A stretch of 31,512 nt of DNA. It comes from a virus. Location: positions 1-31,512 of IMG/VR virus record IMGVR_UViG_3300008261_001882. The stretch is one strand, 5' to 3'. This document shows, in pieces, positions 1 to 9,700 of this stretch. How positions within the stretch are numbered: position 1 is the stretch's first letter; each line of letters starts with the position of its first letter. The notes under the pieces were generated by a model. That model made no database searches and had not been told where the DNA came from. It saw only the letters and a program-made list of their open reading frames with translations. The translations under genes were made by a program, and so were the position numbers.

Positions 1-4
1 GGCT

Positions 5-10
5 TGTCAA
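5..10 (-). promoter_or_regulatory. possible -35 element of a promoter reading off the left edge
   Basis: A perfect TTGACA on the minus strand overlaps the TGA stop of the first gene. The same arrangement occurs at the consensus promoter at 23924-23952, where TTGACA also contains a stop codon. The matching -10 would lie outside the window, so only half of a possible promoter is visible. A chance hexamer is quite possible. Confidence 0.2.
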
Positions 11-2484
11 GGTAATTTTTCTCCACGTTGCGGGAATGCAAGGTATTTATCCTCTATTTCTCCGTCTATAATATCTATTATATAACGATCTGCTAAAAAG
101 TCAATGGTTTTGAAGTCAAACCCGCTGGCTTTAATTCTCGCAGCAACATTTTTAGCGGCTCCTGGAACACAATAGCACAAGGGCAAGGCCTTTGTGTATC
201 CGGTTTCAAAAGCTGCTTCTGTTTGAGTGCTGCGCATCCATAACGGTAAAAATTCGCGATCGCGATCTCCTACTGCTTGTATCTGCTTGCGCATGTTCTT
301 AATTGAATTAGGAAATACTCGCTGATGATCTCGATCACTGACAAACGGAATATCGCTGTCTACTTTGATGCTGTCATAACTGATCAATACCTTACTGTTG
401 ATATTGTTAGATAAATTCACAGTTTGGCTGATGCTTTTGCCGTTTTTTTCTAAATCATCGATGATATCTACATACACAATTTCGTATACTACTTCTTGGG
501 TTACGGGATCTTTGGCTTGGCTGACTTTGATGTTGCCAAATTTTAAACGCTTGTGGTAATGATTGCGACTCATAGCCTGTACATATTTCACAGCAGCAAC
601 ACTTTCTATACCTGCATATATCAGAACTCGCAGATCCGTTTGCACTCCAAAGTTTGAATCGCCATAGCGATACAGATCCGCGGGTCTAAATATAGTAGCG
701 TCTGTAATGAAATTATACCATGCTAATCTTTTGGATTTAGATTGAAAGGCTCTGACATAGAGATTGGCAAAAGTTTGATTGTTCTCAACTCGCACAGCAA
801 TATTAAATGTGCGATCAACTGTGACAAAATTCACACTGTCTCTGGCTTTCACAGTGAATGTAAATTTAAGATCAAATGTAGAGGTACCGCCGTCAAAGAC
901 TGCAGAAAAGTCTCTGCTCAATGTTGAACTGTCTTCTGCAGGAGCAAGGCTGTCTGAGCGTTCAAAGAACCTAGTCAATCCCGGACCAGCATCATCTGCA
1001 AACTGTTTGACCTTGCCTTGTAATATTCCAGTAGGTAAAAATGTCAATCCTGGAGGCAGTTTGCCTGATACAAATTCATAGGCAATCCTTCCGCCATACA
1101 ACAGACTTTTTGCTTGAATATATTTTTCACTGGCAGTGTTGGGTTTTATAGTGCCGAGGTCACTGTCTGTGATCCACTCAACAGCACTGTCGATTTCACC
1201 GATCACAGTTACAGTAAATGTTTTTTCGGTCTTAGATGTACCTGCTCGCCAATAGGTTTCATCTGTGGGCAGTCTATTGAGATGCACTTGCACACAGATA
1301 TATGTGATACCTAAGAATTCTACAGCGTCATTGATTTTATAAGTGGTAAAGTTATTCCATGAACCTTTGTAGATATATGATATATAAGCCAGTGCTGCGG
1401 GATAGTTTACTGCACGGATTGTAAATTTATAGTCTCTGGAAATTCTAGCCTGATACGGTACTGATCCGGCAATATCGCCTGTGGATGTATCTAATGCCAT
1501 GCCTGGAGGCAGTGTGCTCTGTGAACCATCTGGATTAGTAGGCAGTAAGAAATAGGTAATAGTACCGCTGAGAGTGGGCGGATCATAGACATCTAAAAAT
1601 ATAGTCACATAGTTGTTGGCTCGGAATCGACCAAGATCGCTACCAGTGATCCAGATAGGTACACGATCACTGCTGGTATCTGCTTGAAATATGTTAGTGT
1701 CGACCTGCACTATTGAGTTGTCTGCCTGCAAGAATTCTTCAGTAACTACATATATCTTAAACAATCTAGTTTCTGTATACACACCGTCAGTGACAGCTAC
1801 TATGAAATTATAGATCCTGCTCAGTCGTCTTGGAGTTCTGCTGGGTTCGTTGTAGTCAAATGTAAAACTATCAAACACAAACGTGTCGTAGCCATTGCTG
1901 CGAGCTTCCACGAAGTCTATGGGAAATACATCTAAGGGAGCGGTGTCATATCCTCCTGAAGTTTCCAGACTATATTCTACAGCAAATATAGGATCAGTGA
2001 ATCCCGATATCACGCCACTCTTGCTGAGGCTGAGACCGGGAGGCAGCAGTCCGCCGTTGGGCATGAGATAAAATTCTAAGACATCACCGGCTATGAGATC
2101 TTCGTCACGTGCTTGTAGTTGAAAGTTTACCTGTGCATTGTCTAACACAAAATATGCTTCGGCTGGTCCGACATTTAAAAATCCTTCCTGCGTGAGCCAG
2201 ATTGGTCTGTCGCTGCCATCTACTGCAAGATTAAAAGTGCGATCTTCAATGTCTACACCGTCTGAAGCACGAATCACAAATCTGCTGTCTGTATAGACTT
2301 TAACTTCTGTGGGACTACCTTTGATTGTGCCGTTGATTAGTTTGAGTCCCCGGGGCAATGCACCTGCGATAACACTGTAGGTGATAACAGCAGTAAGGTT
2401 AGTTGTAGCCTGCAGAACGATATCGATAGGTATACGTTCTGTGAGTAACCCTAAACTACCAGCGGGTGTGATCCATGTTATCAT
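7..2484 (-). CDS. Ig/cadherin-like repeat tail adhesin with a possible carbohydrate-binding insert
   Basis: This 825-residue protein is probably a virion adhesin or fibre component. It carries four degenerate repeats of the putative-Ig (He_PIG) type. Each opens with a W-[IL]-T motif (residues about 4, 96, 278, 437) and contains an L-P-x-G-[LM] turn followed by a G-x-I-x-G strand (about 43, 147, 325, 476). Residues about 371-412 look different: G-S-W, then T-x-Y, D-A-V, Y-I-C, a His, L-P and a closing Y-W. That pattern resembles type-3 chitin-binding modules (CBM5/12) and may bind glycan. The C-terminal 250 residues are unassigned. The ATG at 2484 is the first in frame. It lies 11 nt after the stop of the 191-residue fibre gene, so the two are probably co-transcribed. 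The family call rests on visible motifs; virion location is inferred from neighbours. Confidence 0.7.
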   Translation of the reverse strand: MITWITPAGSLGLLTERIPIDIVLQATTNLTAVITYSVIAGALPRGLKLINGTIKGSPTEVKVYTDSRFVIRASDGVDIEDRTFNLAVDGSDRPIWLTQEGFLNVGPAEAYFVLDNAQVNFQLQARDEDLIAGDVLEFYLMPNGGLLPPGLSLSKSGVISGFTDPIFAVEYSLETSGGYDTAPLDVFPIDFVEARSNGYDTFVFDSFTFDYNEPSRTPRRLSRIYNFIVAVTDGVYTETRLFKIYVVTEEFLQADNSIVQVDTNIFQADTSSDRVPIWITGSDLGRFRANNYVTIFLDVYDPPTLSGTITYFLLPTNPDGSQSTLPPGMALDTSTGDIAGSVPYQARISRDYKFTIRAVNYPAALAYISYIYKGSWNNFTTYKINDAVEFLGITYICVQVHLNRLPTDETYWRAGTSKTEKTFTVTVIGEIDSAVEWITDSDLGTIKPNTASEKYIQAKSLLYGGRIAYEFVSGKLPPGLTFLPTGILQGKVKQFADDAGPGLTRFFERSDSLAPAEDSSTLSRDFSAVFDGGTSTFDLKFTFTVKARDSVNFVTVDRTFNIAVRVENNQTFANLYVRAFQSKSKRLAWYNFITDATIFRPADLYRYGDSNFGVQTDLRVLIYAGIESVAAVKYVQAMSRNHYHKRLKFGNIKVSQAKDPVTQEVVYEIVYVDIIDDLEKNGKSISQTVNLSNNINSKVLISYDSIKVDSDIPFVSDRDHQRVFPNSIKNMRKQIQAVGDRDREFLPLWMRSTQTEAAFETGYTKALPLCYCVPGAAKNVAARIKASGFDFKTIDFLADRYIIDIIDGEIEDKYLAFPQRGEKLP

Positions 2485-2495
2485 GCGATCAATCC

Positions 2496-3071
2496 TTAAA
2501 CAATTGTTCCGCAGTTCAGATCTATGCGTCCGGGAAGTAGAACAGTGCCAAAATCTATGTTTGCAGATTGCAATGCTACCTGCATGGCATTGGTGTATGA
2601 TCCGTTGATGGTTCCAAAATCGTAGGACTCTAGTATATCGGTTACAGGAACAATGGTTTTAAAACTTATAGTGGATCCGAATGCAGTAACTTCAATGTCT
2701 TTTCTACTGGTAGTTGACCCCGGAGCAGCCACACCTGCCATGGTGATCTGTTGATGTGTGCTGGCCAACATAACTCCAGCATCGGTGTCTATTCTAATGA
2801 AAGCATCCGGAGAAGTGTTGTTAACAGTGATAGTGTCTGTGTTTTCATTCAGTAACATTTTTGTGCCGGACACTAATTTTTTAAATCGTAGATCAGCACC
2901 TACTTTTTCTTTGAACACACCTACACCTACTGCGCCTACGTTGGTGGCAGTGATAGTTAGTTGTGCAGATAAATCTGTGAAGTTGGCATTTACCTTTTGA
3001 AACGCGGTGCGTAGATCATCGCCTAGGCCATCATTTACCACATTGCCGATATTAATTGTTTGTATAGTCAT
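2496..3071 (-). CDS. small tail-fibre protein with shared N-terminal module
   Basis: The protein has 191 residues. Its first 38 residues carry the module common to the fibre genes here: T-I-x-I-G, then N-D-G-x-G-D, L-R-x-A-F-x-K-V-N-x-N-F-x-D-L. The 465- and 2576-residue proteins begin the same way. In marine T4-like phages this module opens many putative tail-fibre genes, and I infer that it docks the protein on a shared virion site. The rest is beta-rich, Thr/Val/Ile-heavy sequence with no recognisable enzyme motif. The ATG at 3071 has a purine-rich AAAGAGAG about 8-10 nt upstream, and a GTAAATA element lies just beyond it. Confidence 0.7.
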   Translation of the reverse strand: MTIQTINIGNVVNDGLGDDLRTAFQKVNANFTDLSAQLTITATNVGAVGVGVFKEKVGADLRFKKLVSGTKMLLNENTDTITVNNTSPDAFIRIDTDAGVMLASTHQQITMAGVAAPGSTTSRKDIEVTAFGSTISFKTIVPVTDILESYDFGTINGSYTNAMQVALQSANIDFGTVLLPGRIDLNCGTIV

Positions 3072-3089
3072 ATCACGCTCTCTTTAGTA

Positions 3090-3096
3090 TATTTAC
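3090..3096 (-). promoter_or_regulatory. possible late-type promoter element (GTAAATA)
   Basis: In the 42-nt gap between the 130- and 191-residue genes the minus strand reads GGGTAAATATAC, about 18 nt before the ATG at 3071. It matches six of seven bases of the T4 late core (A)TAAATA. It is upstream of a structural gene, as expected for a late promoter, but AT-rich spacers produce such matches by chance. Confidence 0.25.
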
Positions 3097-3113
3097 CCAT
3101 TATTAGTATCCAA

Positions 3114-3506
3114 TCATGCAGGAGTTTTGCAAACTAAAAAATTGAAATTATTAGTGTTCGAAGTTCCAACATTAGCCCCTGTGAAAAAATTAACCACACG
3201 CCCAGACTCTGAAGTCCAAATATTGTAAGCATGACTCGAAAATACCCACCCGTAAATACTTTGAGCATCAGCATAACTCAGCACTGCTGCAAGACTTTGA
3301 ATTTCTGCAACAGTGGCCGTTCGCCATGTGCCTGGTGGAAAGCCTAGACCTGTAAAGTTTGCGGCGTGGGTTTGTGCTGCTGCATAAGTCCCACCGGTGG
3401 TCATGGGTGCCCAGGTCAATCCAGCCAAAGTAACATAGCCTGCTGGCAGTAGTGAGAGTCGTCGTCGACGACCAAACTTGAATGAACCGGTGAATGAACC
3501 CAGCAT
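3114..3506 (-). CDS. lectin-fold/DUF1566-like tip protein
   Basis: This 130-residue protein begins with a Gly/Phe and poly-Arg segment (G-S-F-K-F-G-R-R-R-R, residues about 8-17). One compact domain follows, with the layout of DUF1566/Lcl and C-type-lectin-like folds: G-T-W-R-T-A-T-V-A-E-I-Q-S-L near residues 58-71, Y-G-W then W-T-S-E near 84-99, and a C-terminal N-F-N-F-L-V-C strand. Such domains often tip phage fibres and bind surface ligands; receptor binding is my inference. Its ATG lies one nucleotide after the stop of the 465-residue fibre, so translation is probably coupled. The fold resembles targets of diversity-generating retroelements, but no reverse transcriptase or template repeat was seen. 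Confidence 0.6.
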   Translation of the reverse strand: MLGSFTGSFKFGRRRRLSLLPAGYVTLAGLTWAPMTTGGTYAAAQTHAANFTGLGFPPGTWRTATVAEIQSLAAVLSYADAQSIYGWVFSSHAYNIWTSESGRVVNFFTGANVGTSNTNNFNFLVCKTPA

Positions 3507-3507
3507 G

Positions 3508-4905
3508 TTAGAATCCTGTTAGTTGTCCCAGCACTGTGTAAGTGCCAGAATTGTTTATGATACTAAATGTCACTACATCAGTTCTGTTGGTGCTGGGTGT
3601 TGGTGTAGCATTGCCCTGCCAGTTTAAGGTCTGTGCCACACCTGCAATCTGAACTGCTGAAGGATAGTAACCTATAGCACCTTGCGCTATGATTAGGGTC
3701 ACTGAGGTAGCTCTATTCCATGTATCAAGTAAATTAGTTAAATTCACAGTCCAGTTGGCATCTGGGCTCGTATGATAAAATATGTGTCCGTTGGCGCAGT
3801 TGTGTGTTACTACACCGGTAGCATCTGCCAAACTACTGAAGAATTCATAGACTCCATTTGCGACAAATAAATCATCAACTACCACATTAGTGCCATTGGA
3901 TTTATTACCTAGTGACACCGCTCCTACACCACTGCTTCGTCCTATATCAATCTGTCCATTAGTTGCAGAATCAATAATTACATAGCTTTCACCTTCAATG
4001 GTCAAGTTTCCAGACATGGTTTTTATAACAGCATCTTCGGGCAATGTCAGTTCGCCATCTTCACCAAACTGCCAACGGCGCAGTGTTGAATCACTCAAGT
4101 TGATTTCAATGTTGATATTGCTGTCACTGCGGATGTCACCCGGTATAGTTAAACTACCATCCGCACTGAATGTCCAATTCTTTGATCCTCCGGGTGCAGC
4201 GCCAGACCCGTTGGCTATTATGTTAAGGTTGTCCTGTGAAGTAAGTGCAAGACTGCCTGACACTGAACTAACTTCAGCACCTTGTATTATTAGTTGATCG
4301 CCGCCCGTAATGGCAGGAAATGTTACATAAGGATTAGCACCACCTATCAGTACGACTTCATCACCATCGTCAGCAAGTCTATCTTGAGTGAGGGGAACAT
4401 TGACCCATTGATAGCCTGCCCAGGCGATAGTATCTCCAGCGTTAGGATTATTGACATTTAAATCACTAAGATTATCCAATGTCATGAACTCGCCGTTTTC
4501 GTGTGCTACTCTATTGTTGTTAAAAGTTAGTTCGCCTTGGTTGTTTATGCTTAATGAATTACCACCGATGTAAATTGTTGAACCACTGACATATAAACTA
4601 CGCCAAGGCAGTGTGCTTGACCCTAGATCGCCGCCATTGGCAGTCTGAGGAACAATATCTCCACCCACTGACAGGTTGCTGGTTATGGTGGTTGACTGGT
4701 CGATCACAATGGCTGAACTGTCTGTGGTACTTATTGTACTGCCAGCGAATTCAAATGCTCCCAGGTTTAAGTTTGCATCAACAACCAATCCCAGTTCAGT
4801 GTATAGTTCTGTGAAGTTAGCATTGACTTTTTGGAACGCAGCTCGTAGGCTATCGCCTTTCTTGTCGTTAGCTGCGGTGCCTACGTTTATTGATTGTTTT
4901 GCCAT
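3508..4905 (-). CDS. tail-fibre protein, shared N-terminal and C-terminal modules
   Basis: The protein has 465 residues. Residues 1-38 carry the docking module (S-I-N-V-G, N-D-x-x-G-D, L-R-A-A-F-Q-K-V-N-A-N-F-T-E-L-Y). Residues about 50-65 contain a G-S-T-I-S-T-x-D-S-S segment that recurs near residue 550 of the upstream 621-residue fibre. The middle is low-complexity beta sequence. The last 110 residues (H-N-C-A-N-G-H-I-F-Y-H, N-W-x-V-N-L-T-N-L, N-W-Q-G-N-x-T-P-T-P, ending L-G-Q-L-T-G-F) match a C-terminal domain I recognise from many marine phage structural proteins. A GGAG lies 8 nt before the ATG at 4905, within the 13-nt gap after the previous gene. No enzymatic motif is visible. Confidence 0.75.
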   Translation of the reverse strand: MAKQSINVGTAANDKKGDSLRAAFQKVNANFTELYTELGLVVDANLNLGAFEFAGSTISTTDSSAIVIDQSTTITSNLSVGGDIVPQTANGGDLGSSTLPWRSLYVSGSTIYIGGNSLSINNQGELTFNNNRVAHENGEFMTLDNLSDLNVNNPNAGDTIAWAGYQWVNVPLTQDRLADDGDEVVLIGGANPYVTFPAITGGDQLIIQGAEVSSVSGSLALTSQDNLNIIANGSGAAPGGSKNWTFSADGSLTIPGDIRSDSNINIEINLSDSTLRRWQFGEDGELTLPEDAVIKTMSGNLTIEGESYVIIDSATNGQIDIGRSSGVGAVSLGNKSNGTNVVVDDLFVANGVYEFFSSLADATGVVTHNCANGHIFYHTSPDANWTVNLTNLLDTWNRATSVTLIIAQGAIGYYPSAVQIAGVAQTLNWQGNATPTPSTNRTDVVTFSIINNSGTYTVLGQLTGF

Positions 4906-4918
4906 TTATTCGCTCCAA

Positions 4919-6784
4919 TTATGCCAATGCTGCTATTCTTGTTTGGAAGTCAGCAAAACTCACACTGGCCGCCACAACTGATTTCAATTCAGTTAAGTTG
5001 ATAACTCTACTGCCTTTGACTGTGAGCTGTTCGGCTACAGTAATATCGTTTTGAAATGCAACATCGGTTTGAAATGTTGTTTGCACATCTACAGTTAATC
5101 CGCTTGAGTCGCTGGTACTGATAGTGCTGCCAATAAATTCCAATACGCTGCTATAAATTAATTCGCTGGTAGCGGCGTCATACATTAGTGCTTTAGCAGA
5201 GCTTGATGAAAATCTTATTGGATTAACAAAGAATCCAGCAGCCGCAGCTTCTACTGCAACACCGCTGGCATTGAGCACAATTGAACTGGCATTTTGATTA
5301 GTAAAGCCTGCTCGGTATCCTATGGCTATGGCATTCGCACCTTGATTAGTTTGACCAGCACCCCATCCAATGGCTACCGCCCCTGTTCTTTGCGTAATCT
5401 GACCAGTGGTATAACCGATTGCCACCGCTCCGGATTCTTGTGTGTTGTTACCTGATAGGTATCCGATTGCAACTCCTGCCGACCCCTGAGCAGTAAATCC
5501 AGCATCATATCCGATAGCCACGGCATTTCCGCCCTGCCCGGTGTATCCTGCTCCAGGCCCAACAGACACAGCATATTGGCCTTGGCTAATTTCGCCAGCC
5601 TCTCTACCGACTGCTACAGCGGCCGTTCCTTGAGTATTATACCCTGCCAACCAGCCAACTGCGGTTGCGTTGTTTCCTTGTGAAATACTGCCAGCACTTG
5701 CACCAAGAGCTATTTTAGTTTCTTCTGTTCTTAATGTTGTTGCAAAAATTCCGCCGTAGACTTTGTTTTCTACAGCATCAACAATCTTAGTCGAGTCATC
5801 ACCAAATATACTGCCTTTCAAATCAAATACTGGGCTAACGGCAATAGTCAGGGTGTCAGTTCCAACGGTCTTAGATAATGCAATACCCAGTCCGCTGTGG
5901 ATATTAAGTACGTCACTGACCGCGTCAGCTTGTAATCTGTTTACTGTGTCCCCGTCAACTTGAATTTGTGTAAACGCATTGACCGCCGGAGCTGAGTTTG
6001 TAATAGTTACGTCACCTGTGGCAGCATCTGCACTCACAGTGATACCCACACCCGATGATATACTGATCACACCTGCGTTGGTAATTCTTAGATTGTCACC
6101 AACTGATCCTGTGATATTAATACCTGCACCTGTGGCTCTGCCTGAGGGTAATGCAGTGGTACTTTGTAGACTTCGCACACCAGCATTAGTCACTGTGGCT
6201 ACTCCGCTTGCAGAAGCAGTAGTAATACCTAAGCCAGCTGACACACTTAGTATGCCTGTGTTTGAAAATGTAATTGAGTCTGCACCCGAACTAACTGCAA
6301 GACCAACACCAGATCCTGATAGGAAATTCACAGTGTCGCCAAATATCGTTGCTACCACTGACAAGTCATTGTTTACCTGTATTTCTTTAAAGAATGTTTT
6401 GTCGGGATCTATGATTAAATCAGCACCAATGCCGGTCAACGGATCTCCACCTACAGTGGAATTAACTGGTAGATTTATGGTATACCCTACTCCTTTGATT
6501 TGAGCATTGCCGGCCCATACACCATTTAGCGGTTTAGCTGTAGTGTGTTCTGAAGTAAACACAGATTGCCATCGGTGTGTGGTGTCACCGAGACTGCGTA
6601 AATCATCTGTAGTAGGTGTAACATCGGTGTCCAGCGAAGTGAAATCTATTGGAGTAAGTCCACTACCACCTCCGATTGTTGCAACTAGAATGTCAAAATT
6701 TTCATTTACTTTCGTAAATGCCTCGTTGACTTCACTCCACAATATAGGAGCACGACCTGGGGTTATATTTGTATTAAAAGGCAT
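4919..6784 (-). CDS. tail-fibre protein with YadA-head-like 16-residue repeats
   Basis: The protein has 621 residues. The N-terminus is a degenerate docking module (N-E-A-F-T-K-V-N-E-N-F near residues 20-30). Residues 31-350 are Gly/Thr/Ser/Val-rich beta sequence with repeated G-x-G-I-x-[IV] motifs. Residues 357-500 are nine tandem 16-residue repeats with consensus A-V-A-I-G-x-x-A-G-x-x-x-Q-x-x-x. They resemble the left-handed beta-roll repeats of YadA-type trimeric adhesin heads. Residues about 540-621 hold a G-S-T-I-S-T-S-D-S-S segment and a C-terminal helix. The ATG overlaps the TAA of the giant fibre gene by one base (TAATG), which implies coupled translation. A trimeric fibre is likely by analogy. 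Confidence 0.75.
   Translation of the reverse strand: MPFNTNITPGRAPILWSEVNEAFTKVNENFDILVATIGGGSGLTPIDFTSLDTDVTPTTDDLRSLGDTTHRWQSVFTSEHTTAKPLNGVWAGNAQIKGVGYTINLPVNSTVGGDPLTGIGADLIIDPDKTFFKEIQVNNDLSVVATIFGDTVNFLSGSGVGLAVSSGADSITFSNTGILSVSAGLGITTASASGVATVTNAGVRSLQSTTALPSGRATGAGINITGSVGDNLRITNAGVISISSGVGITVSADAATGDVTITNSAPAVNAFTQIQVDGDTVNRLQADAVSDVLNIHSGLGIALSKTVGTDTLTIAVSPVFDLKGSIFGDDSTKIVDAVENKVYGGIFATTLRTEETKIALGASAGSISQGNNATAVGWLAGYNTQGTAAVAVGREAGEISQGQYAVSVGPGAGYTGQGGNAVAIGYDAGFTAQGSAGVAIGYLSGNNTQESGAVAIGYTTGQITQRTGAVAIGWGAGQTNQGANAIAIGYRAGFTNQNASSIVLNASGVAVEAAAAGFFVNPIRFSSSSAKALMYDAATSELIYSSVLEFIGSTISTSDSSGLTVDVQTTFQTDVAFQNDITVAEQLTVKGSRVINLTELKSVVAASVSFADFQTRIAALA
5285..5716 (-). repeat. 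nine tandem 48-nt coding repeats (16-residue YadA-head-like units)
   Basis: Nine consecutive in-frame units run from residue 357 to residue 500 of the 621-residue fibre with no insertion or deletion between them. In each unit the [AG]-x-[AS]-[VIL]-G core and a following G are most conserved, while positions 6-7 and 10-12 vary. The units are diverged at the DNA level, so this is an old protein repeat and not a recent tandem array. Confidence 0.85.
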
Positions 6785-9700
6785 TATGTTCTCCCTACCG
6801 CAATTTCAATTGTGCCAATGTGATCATTATCATAATCTACCAATGCTTTACCTACCACAGTTCCGACCTTGATGTCGTTACCACCTGCAACCGCAACGCC
6901 TGGAATTCTAGAGGTCACCAGCATTTCTCCTTTGCGTATTTTTCCTACTACCTTACATGGCACACGACCTTGCAGGGCTACTAAGTTCTTGAGTCCTGGG
7001 CAACCTTCATACATGGCAAACGCAGCAGTGTTAGAAACCACACCAGCTACACGATTGTCTCCTTGTGTATTAGTTACCGTGACTTCTTTATCACCGCCGA
7101 ATATCAACACAGTACCAACTTCGTATTCTTGATCGCCTTCGTAGTATTCTGCAAGGTCAGCGGAGTACGTGGCCTGTAGTCTTGATTCGTTCGGACTGGT
7201 ACCACTTAATGTCCATCGACCAGTAATAGTACCTGCTGTGGTATTACCGCCGGTGGTCAAAGTCTGAACCTGTATAGAAGTTGCAGTCACAGTAGAACAG
7301 GTTATAGGTGCATCTGACACACCGTTCTGTGTTTTGAATTCATGGAAGTTATTCCAATACGCTGTTTTTCTATTAGCTGCAACACTCGAACTGGTCTGTA
7401 TTAATATACCACCTGCTGAATCAAAACCGTAATATCTAATATATCCGTCTGTGGCTGTAGTGCTGGCAGTGTCTATGGCCAAGTTAGCATCTATCTTGAT
7501 GTTTTGAACATCTATGGTTCTACCACCAAAATCGCCACTGCTGTCTCTAACAACAACTTCGCCGTTGCCAGTGCTGGAACTTGATCCAGCGGATCCTGCT
7601 ACCATAACGTAATTGGCATCCGACGCTGTTGATGCACCGGTTCTACGCAAGAAACCTGCACTGCTGTACTGTGATTTCTTGATAGCTAGACCTTCGTCAA
7701 CCACTGTGGTGAATGCCACAGCAGCAGCGTTAGCAGTGCTGATGCTGCTGTTACCGATCAGCGTATCTGGAGCCATCTGCTCAAGGTCTCCCAGCTGTAC
7801 AGAGTTAGCTTTGAGTGTGACCCATCCGTTTGTAACAACGAAATCCGAACTATTAAAACTGCTGAGACCGTTGGCTGCTTGTATTACGGCAGCGGTACCA
7901 GTAGGTGCTGCCGCCTGTGTGGCAGCAATGACCATATTCAACTTGCTTTGTGCAATTGCCGCTGCTGCATTAACTTCGGCATTGTTGACCACACCTGCAT
8001 TCAACTGTACATCTATGTTGTTTACAGTAGAGTCTACACCTGTGCGCAGATCGAGAGTCAAGTCACCAGTTATAGTGGCATTGATCAGTGTATTGCCAAC
8101 CCCAGTGAAGATCATGAACTGACCTCCTTGCGGATTTGATCCTGCCCAGTTTTGGAAATTATCCAAGGTTAAACTTCTGAGATTCACCGCATCTTGTGGA
8201 TCAGTGGCATCTGTGACATTGATGATCTTATTATTGTTGAGATTCATGTTGGACTTCATGCCCAACTGACCATCCAAAGCCATGTAGCCACCAGTGATAG
8301 TAGGTATCAATTGTCCTATGCCAACCACTGCGCCGTCATGCGTCAATCCCAATCGTCGTTCTATATAGATACGAGTGGCGTTTTCAGTAGGCACTGTATC
8401 AATAGCGTTGTCGATGAAACCACTGTCTGTGGAGAATTCACTAACTGGCACACCTCGTTTAAATCCAATACCATCGAGGTTACTCAGTGCAATTGAACTA
8501 GAGAACGTGACCTGTCCTGTACCTTGGTCTACCCTAAAGTATGGACCCACGGAGAAATTACCAAATTGGTCAGTGGTCACATAGAACACACGCCCCACGT
8601 CACGTTCTTCAACTTCATTCGCCGGATTTAATGGATTAACACTGGATCCGTAGATTTCCTTAGGATAGTTAGTGTCAGCATATGATCCTGTACCGATTTC
8701 TAATAAGTCATGGCCGGTAACACGAGTCAGCGAAATACGTATGGTCAATGTGCCAAGACTTCCGCTGCTGCGTATAGGCACACCGGCTTTGATAGTGTAG
8801 GCACTGTCTAGATTGTTTATACCATTAACTAATGGTCGATTAAGAATAAGTCTACCAAACGGTTGATTGGTCACTGCTTCTGGTTGATAGCTGTTTATGA
8901 TATATTCTTCGCCTAGATACACAAATTTACTGCCTTGTGTTCTTGATATTTCTGATTGCGAAATCGCCACCACAGCAAATACAGAGTCACCAGCACTGCC
9001 TGTGACCTTACCAACTTTTTGTGTCCCACTCTGTGTGCCAGTGGTTTCCACAGCATCGCCGCCTAGCTGCGCTGAAATTCTAAAACTGTTTAGAGCGAGA
9101 CCAGCTGACAACACAAAGTATCTATTCAGCATGCTTATGCCTGTGGGCAAAGAACCAGTGGTTGTGAATTTAATTACATCACCGGCTGCAAATCCGTGGC
9201 TGGCCAGTGTTATCACAGCTGGATTCGCTATGCTAATAGTACAGGTTGTACCAGTCGGAGTCGCTGTTATAAATTCACCAGGTTGGATTACAGTTATATC
9301 TATGTAATTGTAATTTTCTCTAGTCTGTGTGAGAGTTAGACCAGCGAGGTTGTATCGCTGGACGCCAACACCTGATGTGGTTATGCTGGTAGCTGCTCCG
9401 TTCTTTTGTGTGCTGACACTGAATGCAGTGTCAGTGAGATTGTTAGGCAACACGTAGTATAGCTGACCTGCTGCTAATGGTGCAGGCAGTGCACCTGTAC
9501 CAGTCATCGGAATAGCAACGGCTATAGTATGAGAAACACTAATAGTCCATGTTGATCCTGAACCGGATACGATAGTAGTTCCAACAGTGATGCCACTTCC
9601 GCTGAGTACCATACCGGCAGCTATTGTACCAGAGAGCAACGATGACACACTAAGCGTGGTGCCTGAAATAGTACCAGTTATCTCAGCAATAGGAACATTA

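Noticed and set aside
3114-3506. Diversity-generating retroelement variable region
   Set aside because: The domain looks lectin-like, but no reverse transcriptase, template repeat or adenine-rich near-copy was found in the window.
5979-6503. Long plus-strand frames across the fibre genes (example 174 codons)
   Set aside because: They are antisense to low-complexity fibre genes, lack ribosome sites, and translate to Pro/Val/Thr-rich sequence typical of shadows.
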